Assembly (NCBI RefSeq): GCF_017745275.1 | Contig: NZ_JAGHZS010000007.1 | Span: 62,001-126,000 of the forward strand | Reading direction: 5' to 3' | Source: Chitinophaga sp. | Lineage (GTDB): Bacteria; Bacteroidota; Bacteroidia; Chitinophagales; Chitinophagaceae | Length of the DNA: 64,000 nt | Shown here: piece by piece, positions 27,375 through 37,131 of the stretch | Layout: each line of letters starts with the position of its first letter | Position numbering within the stretch: the stretch's first letter is position 1 | Position numbers and translations under genes: made by a program | The notes under the pieces: generated by a model | The model's database searches: none | Told to the model about the DNA's origin: nothing | The model's input: the letters and a program-made list of their open reading frames with translations, nothing else

Positions 27375-30127
27375 TGTTGAAGTATAAATTGCTCCTCCTG
27401 GTATTGCTTGTATGGGGAAAGATATATGCCACCGATAATAATATCACCCTGGCACACCTGCAATGCGAATACCGGGAGTACCCTTTAGGAATAACGGTCA
27501 CGCATCCACGTTTTTCATGGGAGTTGGTGTCCGGCAGGAGAGGAACCATGCAGACAGCCTGGCATGTACTCGTTGCAGACGATCCTGTCTTATTAAAGCA
27601 ACATACCGGTAACATCTGGGACTCCCATAAACAGGCAGGTTCCGGCGCTGTGCAGGTGGCCTACGCCGGCAAGCCGCTTCAGGCTGCCAAATCGTATTAC
27701 TGGTCTGTGCAGGTATGGGATAATCACGGAAATGTTTCCGCCTGGAGTGAACCCGCTCAATGGAAGATGGGACTCGTTGACAAAAATGACTGGCATCAGG
27801 CGTCCTGGATTGCTTATGATGAGCTGCCTGATATCGGAAAAGTAAAAGGAAATGCGGCCATTGTGAAAGGCCGGAATATCCTGCCTTTGCTGCGGAAGGA
27901 ATTTACGGTGAACAAAACGCTGAAGCAGGCTACCCTGTACGTATGCGGGCTGGGACAGTTTGAAATGAGCCTGAATGGTCAGAAAATCGGGGATCATTTC
28001 CTGGATCCCGGATGGACGCAATACGACAAACGTTCCCTTTATGTCACCTTTGACCTGACGGCGCTTATCCGGCAAGGGAGCAATGCCCTGGGGGCCATGC
28101 TGGGCAACGGGTTTTATCATATCCCGGAAGAGCGCTACCGCAAATTATCTGGCACGTTCGGTTATCCTAAAATGATCTGCCGCCTTTTGCTGGAATATGC
28201 AGACGGCAGCACCACGGACCTGGTCAGTGATGCTTCCTGGAAAACGGCGCCAGGACCTATCATATTCAGCAGTATATACGGTGGGGAAGATTATGATGCC
28301 AACCTGGAACAGCCCGGCTGGAATCGCCCCGGGTTCAGCGACCAGCATTGGAAAGCCGCGCTGCCTGTAGACGGCCCCGAAAACCTCCAGCCCCAAACGG
28401 CCGACCCGCTGAAAGTAATCGATACGTTTGCACCCAAAAAAATCACACAACCCAAACCGGGCGTATGGGTGTATGACCTGGGGCAAAACGCTTCCGGTAT
28501 CCCGGATCTCACTGTTACCGGTCCTAAGGGAGCTGTCATCAGGATAACGCCTGGGGAACTGTTGGACGACAACGGGTTGGTAACTCAGCAGTCTTCCGGT
28601 GGACCTGTTGAATACGATTATATGCTATATGGACATGGTACCGAAAAATGGCATCCCCGTTTTTCGTACTATGGTTTCCGTTACCTCCAGGTAGAAGGTG
28701 GTGTGCCACCTACGGCGGAGAACCCGCAACACTTGCCGGTACTACAATCCGTACAAGGGTTGCATACCCGGAACGCTGCCGCTGCAGCAGGTGAATTTGC
28801 CTGCTCCAATGATATTTTTAACCGCACATTCAACCTGGTTAACTGGGCGGTGAAAAGTAATATGGCCAGCATATTTACAGATTGCCCGCATCGCGAAAAA
28901 TTAGGATGGCTGGAAGAAGCGCACCTGATGGGCAACGCCATTCAGTATAATTTTAATGTGGCCGGACTACTGCCGAAAATAGCTGCTGATATGCAGGATG
29001 CACAACTCGAAAACGGTATGGTCCCTGATATTGCGCCGGAATACGTTGTCTTCCAGGGCGGCTTCCGGGATTCGCCGGAGTGGGGTAGTGCTGCCGTGAT
29101 AGTTCCCTGGAATGCCTACCTGTGGTATGGCGATAAAAGGATACTGGAAGAGAACTACTCCATGATGCAGCGTTACGTGAATTATCTCCGGGGAAAATCA
29201 CGGAATGATACTCTCAGCTATGGCCTGGGCGACTGGTTCGATATCGGCCCCAATGGCGTCGGGGAATCTCAGAATACGCCCAAAGGTATCACGGCCACCG
29301 CATTTTATTATTACGATCTCACCATCCTTGCCAAAACAGCCGAAGTACTGGGAAAAACGGAAGACCTGCAGTTGTATAGTCAATGGAAAGAGAAAGTGAG
29401 AGCGGCGTTTAATAAATATTTCTTTGACAACATCACGAAGCAATATGGTGGCGGCAGCCAGGCTTCCAATGCCATGGCAGTATACATGGAGCTGGTAGCA
29501 CCAGCAGACAAAGCTGCCGTGATAGATAACATCGTAACGGATATCACTAAACGAAACAACAGCCTGACTACCGGCGAAGTGGCCTATAGCTACCTGTTAC
29601 GCGTACTGCAATCCGCCGGAAAATCGGAACTGATTTATAAGATGAATGCCCGCTCAGATGTACCCGGGTACGGTTACCAGATAGCTCATGGCGCTACGGC
29701 GCTGACAGAGTCGTGGCAAGCCTATCGCTATGTATCTAATAATCACCTGATGCTGGGGCACCTGATGGAATGGTTCTACAACGGCCTGGCAGGCATCCGC
29801 CAGGCGCCCGGCAGCATTGCCTTCAGGCAGATAGAAATTCATCCGCTGCCTGCAGGCGACGTTACATTTGCCCGTGCCAGTTATCAATCGCCCTATGGCC
29901 GCATCGCATGCGATTGGCAGAAAAACGAGCATACCTTTGAATTGTCAGTGGAAATCCCTGCCAATACCATCGCCACTGTTTATCTGCCAACCACCGGGTC
30001 AGCCTGGATACAGGCAGATGGAAAACCCATCAGCCAGGTAAAGGACATACGGTTTCTCAGGAAAGAAGGCGGGGAATCACTTTATGCTATCGGATCAGGT
30101 AAATATCATTTTAATGTAACTAAATAA
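27374..30127 (+). CDS. GH78 alpha-L-rhamnosidase
   Basis: A 917-residue secreted enzyme removing terminal alpha-L-rhamnose by inversion. After the signal peptide (to YAT) comes an Fn3-like domain (LQCEYREYPLGI...PRFSWEL), then Bac_rhamnosid_N (LYVCGLGQFEMSLNGQKIGD...GWTQYDKRSLY). The concanavalin-like and (alpha/alpha)6 catalytic domains follow, with the signature DCPHREKLGWLEEAH (about residues 502-516), and a C-terminal beta domain. It overlaps the GH20 stop by one base and is the last gene of the locus; 114 nt without a clear terminator follow. Confidence 0.93.
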   Translation: MLKYKLLLLVLLVWGKIYATDNNITLAHLQCEYREYPLGITVTHPRFSWELVSGRRGTMQTAWHVLVADDPVLLKQHTGNIWDSHKQAGSGAVQVAYAGKPLQAAKSYYWSVQVWDNHGNVSAWSEPAQWKMGLVDKNDWHQASWIAYDELPDIGKVKGNAAIVKGRNILPLLRKEFTVNKTLKQATLYVCGLGQFEMSLNGQKIGDHFLDPGWTQYDKRSLYVTFDLTALIRQGSNALGAMLGNGFYHIPEERYRKLSGTFGYPKMICRLLLEYADGSTTDLVSDASWKTAPGPIIFSSIYGGEDYDANLEQPGWNRPGFSDQHWKAALPVDGPENLQPQTADPLKVIDTFAPKKITQPKPGVWVYDLGQNASGIPDLTVTGPKGAVIRITPGELLDDNGLVTQQSSGGPVEYDYMLYGHGTEKWHPRFSYYGFRYLQVEGGVPPTAENPQHLPVLQSVQGLHTRNAAAAAGEFACSNDIFNRTFNLVNWAVKSNMASIFTDCPHREKLGWLEEAHLMGNAIQYNFNVAGLLPKIAADMQDAQLENGMVPDIAPEYVVFQGGFRDSPEWGSAAVIVPWNAYLWYGDKRILEENYSMMQRYVNYLRGKSRNDTLSYGLGDWFDIGPNGVGESQNTPKGITATAFYYYDLTILAKTAEVLGKTEDLQLYSQWKEKVRAAFNKYFFDNITKQYGGGSQASNAMAVYMELVAPADKAAVIDNIVTDITKRNNSLTTGEVAYSYLLRVLQSAGKSELIYKMNARSDVPGYGYQIAHGATALTESWQAYRYVSNNHLMLGHLMEWFYNGLAGIRQAPGSIAFRQIEIHPLPAGDVTFARASYQSPYGRIACDWQKNEHTFELSVEIPANTIATVYLPTTGSAWIQADGKPISQVKDIRFLRKEGGESLYAIGSGKYHFNVTK

Positions 30128-30241
30128 CAGGAAGGAAACCTAAGTTCCGGTAAGGCAGACAAATTTCCTCATTGCGTAAATCAAATTCCCGATACGATTA
30201 GTAAGCCAGTCTCACCTTTGCCAATTTTGCAGCACTAAAAA

Positions 30242-32686
30242 ATGCAACATATGAGCAAGCAGACTGGCTTTTTATTGATAATAATGACTTTACTGATAGC
30301 ACCGTTTCGTTTAATGGCGGAAGAGGAGCATGGTGGAACCATCCGGGGGAAAGTGATCACTACCGATGGTAAACCCGCTACAGACGTAGTAATCCTGTTG
30401 AAGGAAACCAATGAAACTGCCATCTCTGAACCCGATGGCGCTTTCTCATTCGACCATATTAAACCTGGCAGTTATCATCTCCTCGTTACCTTGATGGGCT
30501 ATGCCCCCCTGGAAGAACAGGTAGTGGTTAATGCCGGTAAAACCACCACTATCCGCCTGCAGTTGTCGGTTTCCAGCAAGGCTCTCAAAGAAGTGGTAGT
30601 CACCGGTAATCATAATAAGCTTATCAAAACATCCAGCTATGATGTAGCGAAGATGCCCCTGAAAAATCTCGAAAACCCACAGGTATATAGCACTATCACC
30701 AAAGACCTGTTACAACAGCAGGTAATATTTTCGGTAGATGATGCACTGAAAAATGCACCGGGTTTAACGCGCATGTGGGACGCTTCGGGTAGAAGCGGCG
30801 ACGGTGGAGGCTATTATAACCTCCGTGGTTTCATTGTACAGAGCAAAATGCGTAATGGTCTTGCCGGCAACGTAACCGCTAAAATAGATGCATACAACCT
30901 GGAACAGGTAGAAGTGATCAAAGGCCCGTCTGCCACACTGTTTGGCAACAGCCTGACTTCCTACGGCGGATTAATTAACCGCGTTACCAAAAAGCCTTAT
31001 GATCATTTCGGGGGAGACATCACCTATGCCATGGGCAGCTTTGGTTTTAACCGCGTGAGCGCAGATATTAACACCCCGCTGGACAAGGAAAAAGACGTAT
31101 TGCTGAGAATCAATACCGCCTATAACTATGAGGGCAGCTGGCAGGATTATGGCTTTAATAAAAACTTCGCCTTTGCACCCAGCTTATCGTATCGCGTAAA
31201 CGATCGTTTGTCGTTCCTCTTTGATGCAGAATTTTCTACCGGTCAGAACTCCGGTCTCAGCGTATTTTTCTTCCCCTCTCAACAGCCCATCTCCGCATTG
31301 GGAACAGATCGCGCTGATCAGTTGAAGATTGATTTCAAACGCGCCTTTTCCAAAAATGATTTGTATCAGACTTCCCGTAATACCAATATTTTTGGATTGA
31401 TGAAGTATAAAATATCTGATCAGTGGAATATGAGCACCAATATCAGTTCTACCAACAGCTTCTCCAATGGCCCTTCGCCTTATTTTTACCTGTTGTCTGA
31501 TGGTGCTGTTAATAAAGTACCTGGCCAGGTGGGAAGCAATTTTATTTCCCGCAACGATCAGTTTACAGACAACAGCAAGGATAACTTCTTACAAATACAA
31601 CACAATTTCAATGGCGACTTTAAAATAGGCAGCCTCAGAAACCGGTTTGTGGGAGGCATAGATTATCTCTATCATAACTCCAACCAGTTCTTTGGTGGTG
31701 GTACGTTTGATACGATTCCATCTCATGGTGAGATTTCCGCCTATCCCAATTTCAACCGCCGCAACCTGGATACCCTGTACGCTAATCATGGGCTTGGATT
31801 TGCCTTCCCTTCCCGGGCGCTTTCCAACACTTACAGCGCTTACGTGTCCGATTTGCTGAACCTCACCGATAACCTGATGGTGATGGCAGCGTTACGCGTC
31901 GATTATTTCGATAATAAAGGCGCTTATAATGATGTGAAAGGCACTTATGAAGGCGGATATAACCAAACGGCTTTTTCGCCCAAATTAGGGATCGTATATG
32001 AGCCGGTGAAAGACAGGGTTTCCTTGTTTGCCAACTACCAGAATGGATTTACCAACCAGGTAGGTACCACCGCTTCCGGTAAGGCATTTAAACCGGAACA
32101 GGCCAACCAGTTGGAAGGAGGAGTGAAACTGCAGGTGCTCAATGGCCGCATTAATGGTACCATCAGCTATTACAATATCAAAGTAAAAGATGTACTTCGC
32201 CCGGATGCCGCCAATCCCAATTTTTCTGTGCAGGATGGAACGCAGGTGAGCAAAGGGTTTGAAGCCGAAGTGATTGCCAACCCTTTCCAGGGATTCAACA
32301 TCGTGGCCGGCTTTGCATACAATGATTCCAAATATGAAGCTGCATCGAAAGAGGTGGAAGGCATGCGTCCAGCTACCGCCGGTGCACCATCTGTGGCAAA
32401 CCTCTGGCTCAGTTACCGCATCTCCGCGGGCGTAGCTGATGGCCTGGGATTTGGCTTTGGTGGTAATTATGCCAGTGATAATAAAGTGCAGAACGATAAA
32501 ATAACAGGCACCTTTTATTTGCCCAGCTATACGGTATTAAATGCCAGCATTTTTTATGATCAGCCGCGTTTCCGCGTAGCCGTAAAAATGGATAACCTGG
32601 CAGATAAATTGTACTTCGTAGGCTATACCACCGTAAACCCGCAGAAGCCAAGAAGCTTCAGCGGTACGGTATCGTTTAAGTTCTAA
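30242..32686 (+). CDS. TonB-dependent siderophore-type receptor
   Basis: The 814-residue receptor has a signal peptide and a carboxypeptidase-regulatory-like domain (TIRGKVITTDGKPATDV, about 30-110). A TonB-box-like KEVVVTG, a plug (FSVDDALKNAPGLTR ... VEVIKGPSATLFG) and a 22-strand barrel ending SGTVSFKF follow. The plug and barrel resemble FhuA/FepA-type ferric siderophore receptors rather than SusC. No SusD follows. Probable substrate: ferric siderophore; no Fur box was seen. A CACCTTTG sequence upstream is a weak -7 candidate. The stop overlaps the convergent MFS gene by 4 nt. Confidence 0.9.
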   Translation: MQHMSKQTGFLLIIMTLLIAPFRLMAEEEHGGTIRGKVITTDGKPATDVVILLKETNETAISEPDGAFSFDHIKPGSYHLLVTLMGYAPLEEQVVVNAGKTTTIRLQLSVSSKALKEVVVTGNHNKLIKTSSYDVAKMPLKNLENPQVYSTITKDLLQQQVIFSVDDALKNAPGLTRMWDASGRSGDGGGYYNLRGFIVQSKMRNGLAGNVTAKIDAYNLEQVEVIKGPSATLFGNSLTSYGGLINRVTKKPYDHFGGDITYAMGSFGFNRVSADINTPLDKEKDVLLRINTAYNYEGSWQDYGFNKNFAFAPSLSYRVNDRLSFLFDAEFSTGQNSGLSVFFFPSQQPISALGTDRADQLKIDFKRAFSKNDLYQTSRNTNIFGLMKYKISDQWNMSTNISSTNSFSNGPSPYFYLLSDGAVNKVPGQVGSNFISRNDQFTDNSKDNFLQIQHNFNGDFKIGSLRNRFVGGIDYLYHNSNQFFGGGTFDTIPSHGEISAYPNFNRRNLDTLYANHGLGFAFPSRALSNTYSAYVSDLLNLTDNLMVMAALRVDYFDNKGAYNDVKGTYEGGYNQTAFSPKLGIVYEPVKDRVSLFANYQNGFTNQVGTTASGKAFKPEQANQLEGGVKLQVLNGRINGTISYYNIKVKDVLRPDAANPNFSVQDGTQVSKGFEAEVIANPFQGFNIVAGFAYNDSKYEAASKEVEGMRPATAGAPSVANLWLSYRISAGVADGLGFGFGGNYASDNKVQNDKITGTFYLPSYTVLNASIFYDQPRFRVAVKMDNLADKLYFVGYTTVNPQKPRSFSGTVSFKF

Positions 32687-33924
32687 GCAGCTACTTTCGC
32701 ACCATCCGGTATTTCCACCCGGTTGGTGCGATTCTTTTTGCGGTAGCTAACAAATATTGCGATGGCCACGGCGCCGGATAACCCCGCCATAAATACGCTG
32801 AATCTAGGGCCAATATAATTCGCAAGTAACCCGATGAGCAAACTACCTACCGGTATCATTCCCTGGAATGCCATCACATAATAACTGATGGCCCTTGCCC
32901 GCATCTCAGGAATGGCATGGGTTTGAATATAGGTGTTGGTGGCTGATACCTGCGCCATCATTCCTACACCGGAAAGCGTCATGAATAACAGGGCTAATGG
33001 CAGCCAGCTGGAAACGGCCAGCAACAAAAGGCTCAGTGCAAAAATAAGGCTGGCAGTAATCAGGATTTTTATCAGGTCGGCGCTGGGTTTTAACCGGGCC
33101 ATATAAAGGGCGGCAGTTACAGCACCTAATCCGGCAGCGCTTTCAAACCAACTGAATGTTTTAGCATCGCCATTAAAAATATCTTTGGCAAAGATGGGCA
33201 TCAGGGTAGTGAAAGGAATTACGAGCAGGCTACTGGCACACAACATCAGCAGGATGGAAGCCAGATCTTTGTCGCCGGAAACATAACGGAATCCTTCTTT
33301 CAGCTCCATCCATATACTCCGGTCTGATTTGAGCACTGGTGGCAATACAATTTTCATCATCCACAAAGAAATCAATACAGGTATGTAGCTGAAGAAATTA
33401 CTCATGAAACAAACGTCTTCCCCAAAGGTACTTAGTATAATCCCCGCCAACGCTGGTCCTGCGATACGCGCGAAGTTCATCATGATAGAATTTAACGCAA
33501 TGGCGTTAGGCAGGTCCTCTCTTTTCTCTACCATTTCTACCATCAGCGACTGGCGGCAGGTCATGTCAAAAGCATTGATCATTCCCTGTACCAGCGACAG
33601 GAAAATAATAGCCGGTATGTTGTAGTATCGCAACAACAGCATCAACGCCAGGGTGCCAGCCTGCAGCATGGAAGCGATTTGTGTAATCAGCAAAATGTGA
33701 TAGCGGTTATGCCGCTCGATATAACTGCCGGCATACGGTGATAGCAGGAGGGAAGGAATCAGGCTTACAAAGCTTACAACGCCCAATAACATTGCGGAGT
33801 TGGTGAGCCGGTATATGAGCCAGCAAACGGCTGTTTTTTGTACCCAGGTGCCAATGAGGGATATCGATTGTCCGGAGAAGAAAAGCCGGAAATTACGGGA
33901 GTTTAAAGCGCGAAAAGCATCCAT
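32683..33924 (-). CDS. MFS transporter (EntS-like, MFS_3 group)
   Basis: A 413-residue major facilitator with about 12 transmembrane helices and the N-terminal pattern LNSRNFRLFFSGQSISLIGTW typical of the EntS/MFS_3 group, whose members export enterobactin and other small molecules. The start at ATG 33924 fits the family; upstream residues to 34017 are not homologous in style. It is convergent with a siderophore receptor and divergent from a LysR gene. A siderophore-linked export role under LysR control is plausible but inferred. Confidence 0.87.
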   Translation of the reverse strand: MDAFRALNSRNFRLFFSGQSISLIGTWVQKTAVCWLIYRLTNSAMLLGVVSFVSLIPSLLLSPYAGSYIERHNRYHILLITQIASMLQAGTLALMLLLRYYNIPAIIFLSLVQGMINAFDMTCRQSLMVEMVEKREDLPNAIALNSIMMNFARIAGPALAGIILSTFGEDVCFMSNFFSYIPVLISLWMMKIVLPPVLKSDRSIWMELKEGFRYVSGDKDLASILLMLCASSLLVIPFTTLMPIFAKDIFNGDAKTFSWFESAAGLGAVTAALYMARLKPSADLIKILITASLIFALSLLLLAVSSWLPLALLFMTLSGVGMMAQVSATNTYIQTHAIPEMRARAISYYVMAFQGMIPVGSLLIGLLANYIGPRFSVFMAGLSGAVAIAIFVSYRKKNRTNRVEIPDGAKVAA

Positions 33925-34037
33925 AGATTCATCTGTTTGAGGTGTATAATCTAATCTGTGTGCAAATGTCGCGAAGATGAATATATTTGTAAAATAGATT
34001 GTTTTAATGATATTCATTGATAAAAACGATTGATAAA
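33925..34037. promoter_or_regulatory. Shared promoter region of MFS and LysR genes
   Basis: A 113-nt divergent spacer, AT-rich. It contains AATCTA near 33950 and its reverse complement TAGATT near 33996, a possible distant pair of half-sites. No single strong LysR box stands out. Confidence 0.35.
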
Positions 34038-34925
34038 ATGGAGTTACGTCAACTGATGTATTTCGTAAAAGCAGCAGAGCTGTCGCATTTTACCGATGCT
34101 GCCGCTGCATTGTACATTACCCAGTCTACTTTATCGCAACAAATCAAACAGCTCGAAAATGAACTGGGAATGCCTTTGTTCGACCGGATCGGTAAGCAGG
34201 TGCACCTTACCGAAGCGGGTGGTGTTTTCCTGTTGCATGCCCGCCAGGTGTTGCTCGACGTAGAGAAAGGGCGACAGGCGATCCAGGATCTGCAGAATAT
34301 GTTACGGGGAGAACTACGTATAGGCGTTACGTATGCTTTCACTGCTTCACTGCTGCCGGCGCTCACCACGTTCCCTGTGAAGTATCCCGGTATTAAAATT
34401 TACGTAGAGTATGGCACTACCCGGGAGCTGGAAGCCAAACTCCGAGCGTCAGAGCTGGACCTGGTACTGGCTTTTCACACGAGTGCTTTTTATGATGACC
34501 TGGAAACACTGCCGTTGTTCCGCTCCAAAATTGTGGTCGCCGTTTCTAAAAAGCATAAGCTGGCAGGGTTAAAAAAGATCCAGTTGCAAAGTCTCAATGG
34601 AATGGACCTCATCTTTCCTGCCAGGGGTTTCAGTGCCCGCGATTCGCTGGATGAAGCGTTACAAACCAACAAAATTGAACCGGCGGTCCGTATCGAAATG
34701 AATGATGTACACTCCATTCTATCACTTGTAGAAAAAGGGCATTGGGCTACGTTGCTGAATGAACGGGCCGTGATGGGCTGGAAAAACCTGGTCGCTATTC
34801 CAATTGAAGGAAGGGAGTTACAACGACAGGCATATATTGTATGGCAGAAAGGAACCTATCGTAAAAAGGCGGCAGACCTGTTTATTCAGGAACTCCTGAA
34901 GGCACTGCCGCCGGATGGAAAATAA
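34038..34925 (+). CDS. LysR family transcriptional regulator
   Basis: A 295-residue protein, the usual LysR length. The winged helix is MELRQLMYFVKAAELSHFTD ... STLSQQIKQLE, followed by a LysR substrate-binding domain (LRIGVTYAFTASLLPALTTF). This opening resembles the CynR/CysB-like branch. It is divergent from the MFS transporter and most likely controls it. The ATG at 34038 begins the conserved MELRQL motif; an earlier TTG at 34017 is not needed. Confidence 0.92.
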   Translation: MELRQLMYFVKAAELSHFTDAAAALYITQSTLSQQIKQLENELGMPLFDRIGKQVHLTEAGGVFLLHARQVLLDVEKGRQAIQDLQNMLRGELRIGVTYAFTASLLPALTTFPVKYPGIKIYVEYGTTRELEAKLRASELDLVLAFHTSAFYDDLETLPLFRSKIVVAVSKKHKLAGLKKIQLQSLNGMDLIFPARGFSARDSLDEALQTNKIEPAVRIEMNDVHSILSLVEKGHWATLLNERAVMGWKNLVAIPIEGRELQRQAYIVWQKGTYRKKAADLFIQELLKALPPDGK

Positions 34926-34994
34926 CAAGGTGTAGTTGGTTCAAATGGCACTCAGCAGCGACACGAAGCCGCCGCCGGGTGACCACAAGTGGGG

Positions 34995-35969
34995 TTATTG
35001 TGCGTTTCGCAAATCTGCGATGTTACATTTATAGTATTGCTCAAATTCCTCCGTCAGTTCTTCCCAGCTATTATGTTTGGTAAAAGTGGAAATGTACGTG
35101 AGGGTATGATTGGTTTCGGTGATCATTTTAAAGGCCAGCGCCATTTTTTCCTGTAGTATCAGGTCCTCCACGGATATGTAATATTCCTGTTCAAATGGAG
35201 CGGACAGAAACTCCGGTACTACCCGGAATTTGCGGCAAAGTGTTTCCATGCTGTCTGCTTCTGCCGGATACCGGATAATATATTCTGCTATTTCCCGTAA
35301 TTGCTCCCGGTGGCTCTCTTTGAGCATAATAGGCGGTTCAGGCGACAGGTACCGGAGGTAAGTGCGATAGAAGTCGATGGCACTACGCAGGAAAAAGATT
35401 TCCGCTGTTTTACCGATCTGTTTACAATGGAGGATCCGGTTCATCACCTGGTAATTCACCTCATTCACCTGGAAAGGTGCCCTGTTGCCGGGGTTCTGCA
35501 CTTTTTTTATGCCCACTTTATTGATGATCCGGAACGCCGGAAATTCATCAGATAAATATTTCAGGGCGGAGATGCTGAGGTTGACGTGGAAGTCCATTAC
35601 AAACTCCTTTTCCGTGACCAGCGTATTCGAGTCGCTGAAATTGGTACCGCTGTTTTTGCTCAGGGACATTTTCAGTGGAATACGGTTGTTGGTGTTGGTA
35701 AATCCTGACACGCAGGCAGGCAGGATATACCTGGAGGGGGGTACGGTGGTCAATTGCACGCCTTCATTGAGGAAAATCAGGTGATAGTAGATACTCAGCC
35801 CGCTCATTTCTATTTGCTGGTCAATGATAATGCCTTTGTCGTCAATATCTGTATAACATTTGGCATAAGGGATCAGCTGTGAGTGAAAGTAGCTGGGAGT
35901 CTCTTCATAGGTCGTGTAGGTGGTGTCGTTCCTGCTCAGCAGGAGGTACTTGTTTTTTGGTTGCTTCAT
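34995..35969 (-). CDS. AraC-like regulator (degenerate helix-turn-helix)
   Basis: The 324-residue protein has a jelly-roll-like N-terminal part and a C-terminal half laid out like the AraC/PchR double helix-turn-helix (LREIAEYIIRYPAEADSMETLCRKFRV ... LTYISTFTKHNSWEELTEEFEQYYKCNIADLRN). The DNA-binding helices are weakly conserved. It lies 25 nt downstream of a FecR gene on the same strand, so it is probably the third gene of an ECF sigma operon. Target unknown. It could be a divergent regulator or a protein that has lost DNA binding. Confidence 0.7.
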   Translation of the reverse strand: MKQPKNKYLLLSRNDTTYTTYEETPSYFHSQLIPYAKCYTDIDDKGIIIDQQIEMSGLSIYYHLIFLNEGVQLTTVPPSRYILPACVSGFTNTNNRIPLKMSLSKNSGTNFSDSNTLVTEKEFVMDFHVNLSISALKYLSDEFPAFRIINKVGIKKVQNPGNRAPFQVNEVNYQVMNRILHCKQIGKTAEIFFLRSAIDFYRTYLRYLSPEPPIMLKESHREQLREIAEYIIRYPAEADSMETLCRKFRVVPEFLSAPFEQEYYISVEDLILQEKMALAFKMITETNHTLTYISTFTKHNSWEELTEEFEQYYKCNIADLRNAQ

Positions 35970-35994
35970 GGTTACTTGCCTTTGATATTGCCTA

Positions 35995-37095
35995 TTATTT
36001 GAAATGCAGTGTGCTGTCTGCCGTAAAATAATAATCAGTACCGGTAGTCGCCTTAATCCCTTCCAGCAGGAAGCTGAGTGGCGTTTTCTTGTCTAACAGG
36101 CCGGTAAAGGTTCTGCTGGCAATGTCAGGGCGATCTAGGGAGGCCTGAACGCCATACCAGCGGAAAATAGCATTACATATCTCGTCCATGTGTGTGTCTG
36201 AAAAGGAATAAAGTCCTTTTTGCCAGCCCAGTTCAACGGTAGCGTTGAATGGTTGTGTATCGAGGCTGGCATCGTCCTTATTAAAGATGGCTTGTTCTCC
36301 GGGTTTCACCATAACGGCCTTTTTGCCGGCTTTCATTCTTACTTTACCATCTACCAGCGATACTTTTACCAGGTCGCGGTTATAGCTGTTGATGTTAAAA
36401 GTGGTACCTAATACTTCCACGGTACTGTTGGGAAGGTGTACCAGGAAAGGTTTACCAGCTTGTTTGGCGATTTTCAGATAGGCTTCCCCGTTAAGGGTAA
36501 TTTCCCGGCTGTTTCCTTTGAAGGAGAAGGAGAAATCCATGGTGGTAGATGCATTGAGTGTTACCACGGAGCCGTCAGAGAGGGCTACTTCAAAGCTTTT
36601 GCCCTGTGGTACAATCAGGGAGTGTGTACCCGTTGGCAGTTCTTCACCGGTATTCAGAAAAAGGGTATTGTCTTTATTGATCACCTGTTTGCCCCCGATA
36701 TTAATGGGGCCGGTAGTTTTGGTCAGGTTGATGTCCGGAGCGCCGGCTGTTTTTAATATTACATCCGGAATCACGATGGCCATCCTTGGAGCTGCCTGTT
36801 TTTTAGGGAAGAAGGTATCCCATTTCCAGGCGGTAAAGGCCATCAGGGCCAGTACAGCTGCGGCGGCCGACCAGGTCATGATAATGCGGCCCAGTGATCT
36901 CTTTGGTTTAAAATCAATTACCTCCAGCCAGGGAGCCGGCGGTGGGGGAATGGAGATCATGGAAAGTTGCTCCCATTTCTCCCGTACTGCAGCATCTTCT
37001 TCGATTAGATCCTCCAGGAATTGGTCATCTGCGGCGGAAATTATTCCCGCCAGCTTCTCCGTCATGAGCCTGTATATTTCGTCTGCGCTGTTCAT
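35995..37095 (-). CDS. FecR-type anti-sigma factor (DUF4974)
   Basis: The 366-residue membrane protein has a cytoplasmic N-terminus that would bind the sigma factor and one transmembrane helix (about residues 74-96, MTWSAAAAVLALMAFTAW). The periplasmic FecR domain contains VPQGKSFEVALSDGSVVTLN and VLGTTFNIN, followed by a C-terminal DUF4974 domain. It normally senses an STN-domain TonB receptor. It follows the ECF sigma gene by 36 nt. A GTG at 37101 in frame is an alternative start. No receptor with an STN domain is in the window. Confidence 0.93.
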   Translation of the reverse strand: MNSADEIYRLMTEKLAGIISAADDQFLEDLIEEDAAVREKWEQLSMISIPPPPAPWLEVIDFKPKRSLGRIIMTWSAAAAVLALMAFTAWKWDTFFPKKQAAPRMAIVIPDVILKTAGAPDINLTKTTGPINIGGKQVINKDNTLFLNTGEELPTGTHSLIVPQGKSFEVALSDGSVVTLNASTTMDFSFSFKGNSREITLNGEAYLKIAKQAGKPFLVHLPNSTVEVLGTTFNINSYNRDLVKVSLVDGKVRMKAGKKAVMVKPGEQAIFNKDDASLDTQPFNATVELGWQKGLYSFSDTHMDEICNAIFRWYGVQASLDRPDIASRTFTGLLDKKTPLSFLLEGIKATTGTDYYFTADSTLHFK

Positions 37096-37131
37096 GTACA
37101 CTATTAACCGTTTTTTTAATTGGCCGGGGTA

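Noticed and set aside
30128..30241. Cobalamin riboswitch or Fur box before the TonB receptor
   Set aside because: Only 114 nt, with no B12-box-like or inverted GATAAT-type sequence recognised.
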